Shown here one piece after another: positions 19,223 to 30,962 of a stretch of 64,000 bases of DNA (within the stretch, counting starts at the first letter, position 1; each line of letters begins with the position of its first letter). The notes beneath the pieces are model-generated. The model did no database searches, was not told the origin of the DNA, and saw only the letters and a list, made by a program, of their open reading frames with translations. The position numbers and the translations under genes were made by a program. The DNA is from Megamerina dolium (lineage: Eukaryota > Arthropoda > Insecta > Diptera > Megamerinidae), in assembly GCA_963854835.1 (NCBI GenBank), contig OY978530.1, forward strand, positions 5,014,501 to 5,078,500, read 5' to 3'.

Positions 19223-22200
19223 TTACGCGAGCGGCAAAATACATAATTTTACTATGGGCCGCTTGAGAACGGCCGATTTGGTCCGAATATCTGCGACACG
19301 AATGTGGCCGTCAGATCCTCGATACAAATGAGTGACGCGTCCGAGACTCCATTCGTTGGGGGCAGCAGCTCATCCTTGATGACCACCAGTTGACCTACTT
19401 CCAGCTCCTTTTGAGGGTGTTGCCATTTGTAGCGTTTGTGCAGATCTTGTAGGTACTCAGTTTTCCATCTGCGGCTAAACTGGTGGGGAAGCGCCTTGAG
19501 TTTTTCCCATCAGTTTATTAGGGATATATCTTCCGAGTTGGGTTCGGGCAAGGCCGTTAGTGGAGCACCTCGCAGGAAGTGACCTGGAGTTAGCGCTATC
19601 ACTTCGTTGGGATCTTGAGAGAGGGGAGACAATGGTTTAGAGTTGAGCACGGCTTCGATTCTACAGAGCAGAGTTGAGAACTCTTCGAAGCGGAATTTGT
19701 GATTGCCGGCAGTCTTTTTGAGATGAGCCTTAAAGCTTTTGACTGCCGACTCCCAGAGACCTCCCATGTGAGGCGCACTGGGAGGAATAAAAACCCAGTC
19801 CATACCTTGCGGAGAGTATTGGGCCAGAATATCTTTGGACACCTCCTTAGAGAATTTGAGGAATTCTTTACTCATGGCTCTTTGAGCTCCAACGAAAGTT
19901 GTACCATTATCCGACATGATTTTGCGGGGAAGGCCTCTTCTGCCAATGAATCTGGCGAATTCGGCGCGGAATGCCTCTGTAGAGAGATCAGAGCACAATT
20001 CCAAGTGAATGGCCTTTGTGGAAAAGCATACAAATACAGCCACATACCCTTTGAGAAAGGCAGCAGTTCGAAGCGTAGATGCTTTAGTTTGGAATGGGCC
20101 TGCAAAATCAACACCTGTGGTCGCGAAAGGTACAGACAAGGTACACCGTTCAGGCGGCAGAGCTGCCATAATCTGTGATCGGACCTTTTGTTTGTGGATG
20201 GTACAAACTTTGCATAGAAATATGCATTTCCTTATTTGGGGCTTAAGACGAGGAATATAGAATTCTTGTCGAGCCATTCGGAACATGAGCCTTTGTTCTG
20301 CGTGTAGGAGCAGAGTATGGGGAAACTCGAGGTACAAAACGCAAAATCGGGATTTTTCAGGAAGAATTATGGGGTGGCGCTCACTATAACTAAGACCGGA
20401 ATGAGCTAATCGACCATTTACTCTCATGAGATTTTCCTTGTCGAGAAAAGGATTTAAAGTCAGCAAAGAGCTTTTATGGCTGACTGCGGTTGAGCTGAGA
20501 AAAGCCTTCAGCTCTTTGGGAAAATATTGCCATTGGGCTAACGAAATTAGCCGGCTTTTTGCGAAACGAATTTCGTCCTGCGAGAGTGAGGAATTCGAAA
20601 TTGGAGAAGATTTTCGCAATTTAGAGAGTCCGTTATGGACAAAACGGAAAACGTAAGAAATCACACGTAGTGCCCTTGAAAATGATGAGAACCGATCGAG
20701 AATGTCGGTATGGTCATCTAACGTGAGAAGAACCTGTACTTTCCTTTGCTCGGGGGGCAAAGTAATGGAAAGTGTTGGTTTTGGCCAGGCTTCTTCGGGG
20801 TGATGAAGCCATGCAGGGCCATTCCACCAAAGAGTATTGGACACAAGATCTTGGGGCTTGCATCCGCGTGTACCCAAATCAGCTGGATCTTCGCTGCTGA
20901 TGACATGGCGCCAGATAGCATTTCCAACGTTTTGGAGTATCTGGGCTGTACGATTAGCGACGTACGTTTTCCATGTGTGAGGTGGTTTTTCCAGCTATGC
21001 GAGAACGATTTGAGAGTCGGACCAGAAAAATATGTCTGAGAATTCGACATCTAAAGTTTCTTTAACGGACTTGGCTAGGTGCGAAAGTAAAACGGCGCCA
21101 CACAATTCCAAACGTGGTAAGCTGACCGTCTGCAGAGGTGCAACTTTCCCTTTAGCCACCAGTAAATGACAGGATATTTGATTATTCATGTCCATTGATC
21201 GTATGTACAGGTCTGCACAATACGCTTTCTCTGAAGCGTCACAAAATCCATGAAGCTGGATTCGCTTCTTGGGAGAGAATTGTACCCATCGAGGGATTTC
21301 GATGAGACCAATGGACGAAATGTTCTCCAAAAATACATTCCATTTGATGAGCGATCTGGGTTTCACGCATTCATCCCAGTCGGTGCCTTCTAACCAGAGC
21401 TCTTGGAGAAGCAGCTTGGCTTGAGTCATGATGGGCGAGAGCCATCCTGCCGGGTCAAAAATTTTCGCAACGGCAGCGGATGTTGTTTCGATGGGCGATA
21501 CTGAGTACGAGATTGTGTCAGTCAATGCATTCCATCGTATTCCAAGGGTTTTTGTGGCACTGGCACTTTCGAATTTTAGAAAATCAGAATCGAGAAGTTC
21601 TGATTTTGGTATATTTTCTAAAATTTTAGGATGATTTGCAGTAATCTTTCGTAATGGAAATCCTGCGGAGTTGAGGACTTGTATCACTTGAGATAAAGAT
21701 TCTACTGCATCTGGAATTGTATGTGAACCAGATAATATGTCATCCACATAGGTTTCTTTGAAGATTATTTTTTCCACGAGAGGGAAATTCTTCTTGGAAT
21801 CCTTAGCCAATTGTTGCAGTGTTCTAATGGCTAAATATGGAGCGCAATTTACACCAAATGTGACTGTCTTCAACCGGAAGTCCTGAATTGGAGAATTTGA
21901 TGACCTGCGAAAGAGAATTCGCTGGAAATCCTGGTCGTCATGGTGGACAAGAATTTGTCGGTACATCTTTTGTACATCACCATTGAAAACGAATTGATAT
22001 AGTCGCAACCTCAGGATGAGAACCATGAGATCTGGTTGTAATGTGGGACCAATATGTAATACGTCGTTAAGAGAATGGCCTAAGCCGCTGCTTCTTGAGG
22101 CATTAAAAACAACACGCACTTTGGTGGTTTTCTTTTCTGGCCTCACCACTGCATGATGTGGCAGGTAAAAGGAGAAATACTTGCCACCAGAGATGATTTC

Positions 22201-23490
22201 ATGCGAGCCTGTGGGTTCCATATGATCCAGCGTGAGGTATTCTTCGAGAACCTCATCGTAAATGGCTTTGAGATCGCCTTTCTTTGAAAGATTTTTCTCC
22301 ATACTGCGAAATTGATTATAGGCTATGGTTCGGGAGTGACCAAGAGCCGTAAGAGCGGGAAAACTGGATTTAAATGGAAGTCTGACCACATATCTTCCAT
22401 CTGACCTACGAGATGTGGTCCTCAGATAGTAGTCTTCACAGGCTATATCTTCTTCCGATACTTGAGCTGGCTGATTGACTTCTTCCTGTTCCCAAAACTT
22501 CCTTAGTTGAAAACTAAGAAGTTCATTGGAAACTTCCTCTACCTGTGTCGAGAATGTTGACACTTTTTGAGAGATAAGGCCAGTAATTATCCAGCCAAAT
22601 ATCGTATTCTGTGCGAGAAGGCTTCCACAGATATTATGGCGGATTCCGGTTAGGAGGATTTGAAGAATCAAATCACTACCTATGACCATGTCAATTTGCG
22701 CCTGCACGAAGCAATTCGGGTCAGCCAAATCTAACATTTCGAATTGCTGCCAATCGAGCTTAGAAATTTTAAATGTGGGTAGAAATTTGGCCAATTGTGA
22801 GAGTACAATTGCCCGTGTCTGTAACTTTTTATTAGCCTTTGGGGCGACTAACGTAACGGTACAAGTCTGGTTAGAGTTTTGGATGGTTTTGCCACCCATT
22901 CCAGAAATTTCGATGTGAGTTGCTTGCGAAGGAAGCCTCAGCCGATTTTGTACCTTGGTAGAGATGAATGTTCGTTGAGAACCTTGGTCGATGAGTGCTC
23001 GAACCTTGTGAAGTTGCTCTATAGAGACAAGAGCTGTGGGTAAAAGAGTTCTTTCTTCATTTGAGGTGAACAATGCTTGCACCTTTGAAGAAGATTTGGA
23101 GCATGATGAGCAGGGTTGCTCATCTTCGGATGATCGGTCCTGAGATCTCCGGCTTCTCAAGTTTCTTGAGGAGGTTATCGTCTGCTGCGTGCTCTTTTTC
23201 TTATTGTGCTGCTGAAGCGTGGAGGTTTGCGCCAAAACCTTGGTGTTCCTACTGGGAATATTGTCTGCTGGTATGTGAAGCATCGTGTGATGCCTTCGCT
23301 GACATTGCAAACAGGAGTGTTTGCTCTTGTAGTCCCGTTTATGGTGAGTAAAGGCCAGGCAGTTCTCACAGAGATTGTGTTCTCGAACAAGCCTCACTCT
23401 ATCACGAACAACTAACTTTTTAAACCGCTCACAGGATTTAAGCGAATGTGCGGCTTCGCAGATTGGACAAGAGAATGTCCGATTGCTTTC
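19223..23490 (-). pseudogene. BEL/Pao pol polyprotein (protease, RT, RNase H, integrase), several lesions
   Basis: Reading leftward: zinc knuckle [13 protein letters not shown] (about 23480-23440), [14 protein letters not shown], protease [10 protein letters not shown] (about 22985), RT with YVDDILSG at 21739-21750, RNase H region with [19 protein letters not shown], integrase zinc region (CIFLCKVC), DFAGPF near 20100 and [10 protein letters not shown] near 19905, then a C-terminal stretch ending at the TAA at 19223-19225. Lesions: the knuckle is in the -1 frame relative to gag; TAG at 20995-20997, where relatives have Trp; TGA at 19510-19512, where Arg is expected; a one-base loss near 19360. 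The LTRs nevertheless look identical, so the lesions are very recent, predate insertion, or are sequencing errors. Confidence 0.9.
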
Positions 23491-24512
23491 TGCAAAAAGT
23501 TTTGGGTTTTGTTCTGGGGTCTGTTTTGTAGAATTATTGATTTGTTTGGTTTGACGCTGTTGAGCCTCTCCACGACTTCATACCTGAGAGTCAAGAATTC
23601 ATTCATCTGCTGCCATGTTGGAAGATCCTTGCGGGAACTTAGGGATTGTTCCCAGAGAGCCAAGGAATCTTCAGGCAGTTTTGAACAGCAGATATGCACC
23701 AGGATCGGGTCCCAATTCTCTGTCGAGACGCCTTGAGAGGATAAGACGGACAGAGAATTATTGATCGTGGTTTGCAATTTCTGAATTGCCTCGCTATTCT
23801 CGTAACTCACTTGAGGGAGGTTCAAGAGAGTTTTTATTTGCTTATCGACCAGAATTCGCTTTTTTTCGAAGCGGGCCTTTAGCGCATTCCATGCCAATTC
23901 GAAATTTTCGTTGTTGAGCGCGTACTGCTTCACAATAGCTCCAGCTTTTCCTGCAGTTTTGTATCGGAGATGATACAGCTTTTGTAAACGGCGGTTTATG
24001 TAAACCGCCGTAAACATGTCGCGGAAGGACGTCCATTCTTCGTACCCGCCGGAAAATGTTTCGGTATCACAAGTAGGAACAGTCAGGCAAATCGCGGAAT
24101 TATTTGCCTGCTCTGTTGCAGAAATAGAGGCAATTTCTGCTTGTGATGGAAGTTCCAATCTGGAGGCTGATTGAACCTCTAAGAGATCCGAAATCTGTGC
24201 TTTTATGGTGTGCACGCGCTCTTGGCAGAGTTCCATTTTATTTCTCGCTGCCATTTTGAAATTACTGGGCAGCTCGTCCTCATCCGTTAAACCTACTCTT
24301 CTAAACGTGGACTTGACTTGATCATAATAGCAGCTCAAGTCCTCGAGCTTAGCCTTCAGGAGAGAAGGTGTTAAGTCTTCAACCGGAATTGTTGAAAACT
24401 TCGTGCAGAAATGCACCAGGTTGTCCGCCTCGAAAATGAACTCATTCATGGAGGGGTCATAAGCTCTTATGGGTTTTTTTGTTTCGGATGGAACTTTTGG
24501 CATTTTTTCCAC
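23412..24512 (-). CDS. BEL/Pao gag protein
   Basis: 366 codons from Met at 24512. BEL-type gag with an N-terminal helical region ([20 protein letters not shown]), a central capsid-like segment containing [38 protein letters not shown] and [18 protein letters not shown], the usual order for the family. It normally assembles the virus-like particle. The frame leaves the expected track near the A4/T5 runs at about 23500. The knuckle continues in the -1 frame, and the last 25 or so residues of this ORF are out of frame. BEL elements generally use one gag-pol ORF, so a one-base indel is the simplest reading; programmed frameshifting is an alternative. Confidence 0.85.
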   Translation of the reverse strand: MEKMPKVPSETKKPIRAYDPSMNEFIFEADNLVHFCTKFSTIPVEDLTPSLLKAKLEDLSCYYDQVKSTFRRVGLTDEDELPSNFKMAARNKMELCQERVHTIKAQISDLLEVQSASRLELPSQAEIASISATEQANNSAICLTVPTCDTETFSGGYEEWTSFRDMFTAVYINRRLQKLYHLRYKTAGKAGAIVKQYALNNENFELAWNALKARFEKKRILVDKQIKTLLNLPQVSYENSEAIQKLQTTINNSLSVLSSQGVSTENWDPILVHICCSKLPEDSLALWEQSLSSRKDLPTWQQMNEFLTLRYEVVERLNSVKPNKSIILQNRPQNKTQNFLQKAIGHSLVQSAKPHIRLNPVSGLKS

Positions 24513-24926
24513 TCCGCCTTTTGGAATAGCGCCAGCTGACTCTGACTTCGACCTTCAGAGGCTATTTCCTGCTTTTCTGGTGATTTCGTCACTGGCATAT
24601 TTGACCGAATCTATTAAGGTTTGTGGAGTGAAGAGAGTATCAAAAAAATGCACCAAAATGCGCTGATCGATTATGCGACGATATCGATATAGAGAAATTT
24701 ATCGATCGATAACAGAAATGTTATCGATATAATGTGTAAACTAGCCTTTTTTTCAAATTTGCTGCTGCAAGGAAATTGCAGTCTGAAAGTTTGAATTCCA
24801 CAAAAAAAAATATATATATACAATATATGTATATATGGGAATATATATAAAGAGAAATGTGTATATACGTATATATGAGAATATATAAAACGGTGTATAT
24901 AATATATGAGATTTATATTAAAGAAC

Positions 24927-24962
<36 letters not shown>

Positions 24963-24994
24963 AATATATATACCAAAACGAAATATATGTGAAA

Positions 24995-25086
<92 letters not shown>

Positions 25087-25658
25087 GAATATATAATAAA
25101 AGGATAAATATGTATATATTTAAGGGGAATATATATATACCGAAAAAAATATATATGAGAATATATGTATATATGTATATATGTGTGGATATATAAGAAA
25201 TGAAATTTGTGTATATATAATTGAAGTAAAATATATATATGAGAATATATAGAAATGTATATGTGATATATATATGGGAATATATCAAAATATGTATATA
25301 ATATGTGTGAGAATATATATATGTATATAAAAACAATCTTATCTGGTTATTCGGCTGCTGGTGTTTGTGACAGTGATGTGCTGCTGTCCCAATATTGCTG
25401 TGTTGTTATTATCGTTGTATTATTGTTCTAAGTAAAAAAAAAAATTTTCTTTTGTTTCCTTTTTTTTTTTGAACCACACTAATGTATTTTTCAAATTTCC
25501 AATTATATATGTTTTAATATTTATATATAAAAATTTTATTTAAAATAAATTCTTATTTGAGCCGCACTAATGTACACTTTAATTTGCCGCTTGTTTATGT
25601 ACTATTTATTTTTTGTTTTTATTGAACCATGTACATGTTTAGTGTTTGTATATTATAT
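24513..25658 (-). other. Inner BEL leader, left of the Gypsy insertion
   Basis: Untranslated leader including an AT-rich minisatellite. No coding region seen. It ends at ATAT (25655-25658), the Gypsy target duplication. Confidence 0.7.
24785..25335. repeat. AT-rich minisatellite, core TATATGRGAATATATA
   Basis: About ten spaced copies of a TATATG(G/A)GAATATATA core at 30-50 base intervals, plus a pure (TA)n block at about 25000-25083. Located in the untranslated leader of the inner BEL element. Confidence 0.8.
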
Positions 25659-25770
25659 TGTTACGTTTTTATTCTGTGAACGTTTAATTCTATTTGAATT
25701 ACCTTGTTCGATCACTGGATTCTGTTAATGATAACTGCAACACTTATTTTATACAACTATATACAGCAAC

Positions 25771-27001
25771 TGATTGGACCTTATCAGTGTGGCTTCAGAC
25801 CTGGTAAATCCACAATCGACCAGATTTTCACACTGCGCCAAATCCTGGAGAAGACCCAAGAAAAACAGATCGACACACACTACCTATTTGTTGATTATAA
25901 AGCCGCTTTCGACAGTCCGGTAAGGGATTACCTCTACGCAACAATGTCTGAGTTCGGTATTCCTGCAAAGCTCATTCGACTTTGTAGAATGACACTGCAT
26001 AACTCCCGTTGTGCAGTGAAAATTGGGAAGGACCTCTCCGCACCGTTTAATACCGAACGGGGTTTCAGACAAGGTGATTCGTTATCGTGCGACTTCTTCA
26101 ATCTTATTATGGAGAAAATAATACGAGCTGCTGATCTACGACATAATGGCACTATCTTCAACAAAAGTGTCATGCTGTTAGCGTATGCCGACGATATTGA
26201 CATAATCGGCATGAACACGCGAGCAGTCAGTGCAGCATTCTCAGAGTTGGAAAGAGAGTCGCGTCGGATGGGTCTCACGGTGAACGAGGGCAAGACGAAG
26301 TATCTAGTGTCAACAAACAAAGAGTCCCGGCGTCTTGGACAGCACGTCACTGTTGACAACTACGCTTTTGAAGTAGTAAGGGACTTTGTCTATCTTGGAA
26401 CCAACATTAACAGCAGTAATGACGTCAGCTTGGAGATCATGCGTAGGATAACTCTTGCTAACAGGTGTTACTTTGGGCTGGGTAAGCAATTGAGAAGTCG
26501 AGCCCTCTCTCGAAGAACGAAAACTACACTCTACAAGTCTCTCATCATGCCTGTCCTAACATATGGCGCTGAAGCCTGGACAATTTCCACCTCGGATGAG
26601 CGAATTCTTGGGGTTTTCGAGAGAAAAGTCCTACGCAAGATCTTTGGACCTATTTGCGTTGGTGGCGAGTACCGAATAAGGTACAACCATGAGCTGTACG
26701 AGCTGTATGCCGATATTGACATAGTAAAGCGCATCAAAATCCAGCGGCTGCGCTGGCTAGGTCATGTCGAGCGAATAGAAGAACACGCTCCAGCTAAGAA
26801 GGTGTTATATTCGGAACCCGCTGGAGGACGACGCAAAAGAGGAAGACCAAACCTCCGGTGGAAAGACCAAGTACTGGAGAACCTGACGGCGCTTGGAATT
26901 TCTAACTGGCGCCAGCTAGCGAAGAACAGAGATGGCTGGCGAAGCATGTTATTTTCGGCCTAAATCGATATTCGGTTGTTATGGCCACATAAGTAAGTAA
27001 G
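25771..27001 (+). mobile_element. 5'-truncated RTE copy in the Gypsy LTR
   Basis: 1231 bp flanked by the 13-bp duplication TATATACAGCAAC (25758-25770 and 27002-27014). It ends GGCCACATAAGTAAGTAAG, the family 3' tail. Starts within RT, so it arrived by incomplete reverse transcription. It is the youngest layer of the nest. Confidence 0.95.
25773..26963 (+). pseudogene. RTE reverse transcriptase, 5'-truncated but otherwise open
   Basis: Open for about 396 codons to TAA at 26961-26963. Motifs: GPYQCGFRPGKSTIDQ, FVDYKAAFDSPV (first Asp), RGFRQGDSLSC, LLAYADDIDIIG (YADD near 26180), then a thumb and C-terminal region with VLRKIFGPICVGGEYR and RRKRGRPNLRWKDQVLENL. No stop or shift within the retained part. 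The endonuclease and the RT start are missing, so it is non-functional. It serves as the reference for the damaged copies at 1, 4545, 42275, 50334, 54647, 57357 and 62975. Confidence 0.9.
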
Positions 27002-27378
27002 TATATACAGCAACAATTTATTTAATAAACTCTATTTACAATCAACTCTGTTTATAATCAACTATTTACAATAACACTTTAATGTACTAGCAACTTTTGC
27101 CTCTGTATAGATGTTTGCGCATTCACGTTCGGAATTCGATTGATTGTCAATTCTCAACACTGGCTCTATTTATACTCTGTTGGCAACACCCTAGAATCTT
27201 CCTTTATCGAGATTCTTCTCTTCCTTTCTCGTTGGCTTGTTCTGGTTATCGCTCATTTCTTTTTGTTGACATTCGTTTCGATGCTGCCAATAGTGTCAGT
27301 CACAATAGTGATGAGTAATCAACTATCGATACTCGTTACACTGCCCTTCTCTTAACCTTGTTCGTCCCGAACAAGTTT

Positions 27379-30300
27379 TTATACTTCCCCTCGATATGGC
27401 GCAAGTCGCTCCAAGTGCACTACTTTAAACTTTGCTCTTTTATTCCAGGCACGTTGAATGCGATACACTACGTCATTTATCTTTGCTATAATCTCATATG
27501 GTCCTTCCCAATGAGTCTGTAGTTTAGGGGACAGGCCTTTCTTTCGTTGTGGATTATGAAGCATTACAAGCTCTCCTTCATAGAACCCTTTTGAATTTGC
27601 TTTCAAGTCATACCTGGCCTTCATCTTATCGCTTATCATCTGCGACCGCTCTCTGATGAACTGATGTACTTCATCCAACTGTTCCCGCTTTTCGCTAGTA
27701 TAATTTCCTTCGGTTGATCTCGTTGGTGTTACAACTCCAAATTTTAAATCAGCTGGCAGTCTTAACTCGTTTCCAAAAATTGCCATTGCCGGTGTAGTAG
27801 CCGTCGTATCATGTTGTGCGGATCGATATGCCATGAGGAACATTGGTATATGTACATCCCAGTCTCTTTGGTATTTATCTACGACTTTTCTCAAATATTC
27901 CTCGAAGGTACGGTTAAATCGTTCTACCATGCCATCAGATTGTGGATGCAAAGGTGTTGTACGAGTTTTGTATATACCCAGCATACGGCATATCTCTTGG
28001 AATTCAACTGATTCGAAATTTCGACCTTGGTCTGAGTGTAACTCCATCGGTACACCAAAACGAGTAACCCATTGGTTGACGAATACATCCGCAACTGTAC
28101 TAGCTTCCTGATTTGGAATGGGGTATACTTCAGGCCATTTACTGAAGTAATCTATAACCACCAGAACATACTTGTTTCCTGCGTTGCTTATTGGAAATGG
28201 CCCAGCTATGTCCATAGCAATTCGCTCAAATGGAGCACCCACGGTGTATTGGTGCATCTTACCTCGACTTTTCTTAGTGGGACCTTTGGCCATTGCACAT
28301 TGCTTACACTTCCGAATCCAATCAGCGACATGGTCATGACATCCAACCCAATAAAATCGTTTCTTTATTTTCTCGACGGTTTTGGTGATTCCCAAATGCC
28401 CTCCACTGGAGGCATTGTGATACTCAGCTATCACTTCATTTATTCTTGCCTTGGGTACCACTAGCAGATCATAAGTGATTTTTCCATCTTCGCTTTCCCA
28501 TGTTCGGAATAAACATCCGTCTCGTAAGTGCAGGCTTTGCCACTGCGCCCAGTATTCCTTTGCTATTGGACTCTCATTAGCCATTTCTTGCCAATCTGGA
28601 CGTATGCCCTGCTCCTTGTATTCCATAATCTTTACGAGATCTGGGTCGTTCCGCTGATCTTCTTGCACTCGTTCGGTGATCCATGACTCCTCCGGCAATA
28701 TATTCGTAAGTCGTATGTCGACAATGTGCTCCTTGCTTTCCACTCGAGAACAATGTTTACATTCCATTTTGCAAGGACGACGAGATAGAGCATCCGCGTT
28801 GCCGTGATGTCCTCCTTTACGATGTTCGATGGTAAAATCATAACTCTGCAGCCTTTCAATCCAGCGCGCCAATTGTCCTTCTGGGTTTTTAAATTGCAAT
28901 AACCACCTTAGCGCTGAGTGGTCAGTTCGTAGATGAAATGACTGACCGTACAAGTATTTATGGAAATACTTTACACATTCCAGTATTGCGAGCAACTCTC
29001 TTCGTGTGACACAGTAATTTCTTTCTGGCTTCGACAGGATTTTACTGTAGTATGCTATTACTTTTTCTTGCCCGTCTATGATCTGAGAGAGCACACCACC
29101 TATTCCATAGCCACTCGCATCTGTGTCCAACACAAACTTTTGACCAGGTACTGGATACGCTAATATTGGTGCTGAACAGAGTTTTTCTTTCAGCTGTTCG
29201 AATGCTTTCTGTTGGTCCTCGCCCCACACAAATGGTTTGTTCTTTCTTGTCAACTCATGCAGACTGCTGGCGATGTTTGCAAATCCAGGAACAAATCGTC
29301 TATAGTAGGTGCATAAGCCTAGGAAGCTTCTTAGCTCGTGAAGATTCGACGGAATAGGCCATTCTTGAACTGCTGCTACTTTCTCCTCGTCGGTATGTAC
29401 CCCTTCTGTTGTTACTTTATGACCAAGATATTTAACTTCTTGCCTGAAGAGTGAACACTTTTTCATATTCAGTTTAAGCCCTGCTGATTGTATACGCTCA
29501 AATACTTCTTTCAACTTTTCCAGGTGGTCGTTAAAATCTTTTCCCATCACAATAATGTCATCGAGGTACACCAAGCACGTTTTCCAGTGTAGTCCTCTGA
29601 GTACACGCTCCATCAAACGTTCGAAAGTAGCTGGCGCATTGCATAAACCAAATGGCATGACTGTAAATTGCCATAGACCATCGCCAATACTGAAAGCTGT
29701 TTTCTCTTTGTCTTCCTTACCAAGTTCCACTTGCCAGTAGCCACTTTGCAAATCAAGAGTTGAGAACCACTTCGCACCAGATAGTGTGTCCAGAGTGTCA
29801 TCGATTCTTGGCAGTGGATAGCTGTCTTTTTTCGTAATCTCATTCAGCTTTCTGTAATCCACACAGAATCGAGTACTTCCATCCTTCTTCTTTACCAGCA
29901 CAACTGGTGAACTCCATGGACTCGCTGATGGTTCAATAACACTTTCTTTCTGCATATCGGAAATCAGCTTAATGGCTTCGTCTCTTTTGGCCAATGGAAC
30001 TCGTCGTGGTGTTTGACGAATTGGTCTAGAATCACCGGTGTCAATGTGATGCTTCACGATGGTTGTTCGTCCTCCAGTTTTTCCATTTGAAGAAAAGATT
30101 GAACTGTACTTCTCCAATAGTTGTAAAGCCTTTTCTTTTTGCTGGTTGGTAAGCACACCTGCCCATTCTTCCATCTGTGCTTTTATTTCCGCTCTGACAG
30201 TTCCTGATCTTCCACTTTTTATCGACGAACTCTTTTCGCAGTCTACTACGGCAGTGACTTCCTGGCAATGACCTATCACCATTCCTTTCTTCACAACTGT

Positions 30301-30924
30301 AGATGTATTAGTTGGATTTAATATTCGCACAGGTACTATTCCATTTTCTTTAGGTTCCACTAACGTCCTACCAGGTATGATGTTTTTATTTTGTATTTCT
30401 TTATCTGCTTCCACTAACCACAACTTGCCTGTCCCATCATCCACATTCATCTGTGCCCATATCACCGCTTCTGATTTTGCTGGAACCTCTTGGCGTTGAC
30501 ATGCCAGTACTCGTTTGATGTTCCCACTACGCTTGTAACCGATGTTCAATGGTAGTTCGACATTTGCATAGCGCAGAATCCGTTGATTTAAATCTAACGT
30601 AAATCCGTTGTCAATCATAAAATCAACACCAATTATTACGTCATCGATGATGTCGGCCACAATGAATTCATGTTCCCATGTGCAATTTCCAATAGATACT
30701 CGTTTCTTTATCTTGCCCAGAATTTGTGCATCCTCACCCGTTGCTGTACGCAATTTTATTCCCATTAAAGGCTCAAACCTCCTTACCAAATCGCTCTTGA
30801 TTATAGAATGTGATGCACCAGTGTCCAGAGTTAACATGAATTCCATATTGTCCAATTTTCCATCAATAGTCAAGCTGCTTGGCACACGCTGTAGTTGTGA
30901 AATGTGAATGATGGGGCAACCCAC
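27379..30924 (-). CDS. Gypsy pol polyprotein, intact
   Basis: About 1181 codons. In order: aspartic protease with LDTGASHSIIKSDL (about 30831-30790), RT with FCVDYRKLNEIT, SGYWQVELGKEDKEKTAF and YLDDIIVMG (29551-29570), RNase H with LDTDASGYGIGGVLSQ and the HRKGGHHGNADALSRRPC end, integrase with an HHCC zinc domain (HLGITKTVEKIKKRFYW, then CKQCAMAKG), MDIAGPFP, LHSDQGRNFES and GMVERFNRTFEEYLRK (catalytic Asp, Asp, Glu), and a GPY/F end (HWEGPYEIIAKIND). The shown start is a GTG; the frame is open upstream through the end of gag, so expression is probably by -1 frameshift from gag. Length and domains are those of a complete Ty3/Gypsy pol. Confidence 0.95.
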   Translation of the reverse strand: MGCPIIHISQLQRVPSSLTIDGKLDNMEFMLTLDTGASHSIIKSDLVRRFEPLMGIKLRTATGEDAQILGKIKKRVSIGNCTWEHEFIVADIIDDVIIGVDFMIDNGFTLDLNQRILRYANVELPLNIGYKRSGNIKRVLACQRQEVPAKSEAVIWAQMNVDDGTGKLWLVEADKEIQNKNIIPGRTLVEPKENGIVPVRILNPTNTSTVVKKGMVIGHCQEVTAVVDCEKSSSIKSGRSGTVRAEIKAQMEEWAGVLTNQQKEKALQLLEKYSSIFSSNGKTGGRTTIVKHHIDTGDSRPIRQTPRRVPLAKRDEAIKLISDMQKESVIEPSASPWSSPVVLVKKKDGSTRFCVDYRKLNEITKKDSYPLPRIDDTLDTLSGAKWFSTLDLQSGYWQVELGKEDKEKTAFSIGDGLWQFTVMPFGLCNAPATFERLMERVLRGLHWKTCLVYLDDIIVMGKDFNDHLEKLKEVFERIQSAGLKLNMKKCSLFRQEVKYLGHKVTTEGVHTDEEKVAAVQEWPIPSNLHELRSFLGLCTYYRRFVPGFANIASSLHELTRKNKPFVWGEDQQKAFEQLKEKLCSAPILAYPVPGQKFVLDTDASGYGIGGVLSQIIDGQEKVIAYYSKILSKPERNYCVTRRELLAILECVKYFHKYLYGQSFHLRTDHSALRWLLQFKNPEGQLARWIERLQSYDFTIEHRKGGHHGNADALSRRPCKMECKHCSRVESKEHIVDIRLTNILPEESWITERVQEDQRNDPDLVKIMEYKEQGIRPDWQEMANESPIAKEYWAQWQSLHLRDGCLFRTWESEDGKITYDLLVVPKARINEVIAEYHNASSGGHLGITKTVEKIKKRFYWVGCHDHVADWIRKCKQCAMAKGPTKKSRGKMHQYTVGAPFERIAMDIAGPFPISNAGNKYVLVVIDYFSKWPEVYPIPNQEASTVADVFVNQWVTRFGVPMELHSDQGRNFESVEFQEICRMLGIYKTRTTPLHPQSDGMVERFNRTFEEYLRKVVDKYQRDWDVHIPMFLMAYRSAQHDTTATTPAMAIFGNELRLPADLKFGVVTPTRSTEGNYTSEKREQLDEVHQFIRERSQMISDKMKARYDLKANSKGFYEGELVMLHNPQRKKGLSPKLQTHWEGPYEIIAKINDVVYRIQRAWNKRAKFKVVHLERLAPYRGEV

Positions 30925-30962
30925 TGTTGGAGTCAGTTCACGCCCCGCTGAACTGACTCGAT

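Larger units (their letters stand above)
25659..27340 (-). repeat. Gypsy 3' LTR, split by an RTE insertion
   Basis: LTR halves 25659-25770 and 27015-27340 surround the RTE copy. On the minus strand the LTR reads TGTAACGAG to CGTAACA. A purine tract (AAGAGAAGGGCAG on the minus strand, 27341-27353) adjoins it. Confidence 0.95.

Noticed and set aside
27341..27378. Possible env gene making the Gypsy element an errantivirus
   Set aside because: Only 38 bases separate the pol stop from the LTR; there is no third ORF.
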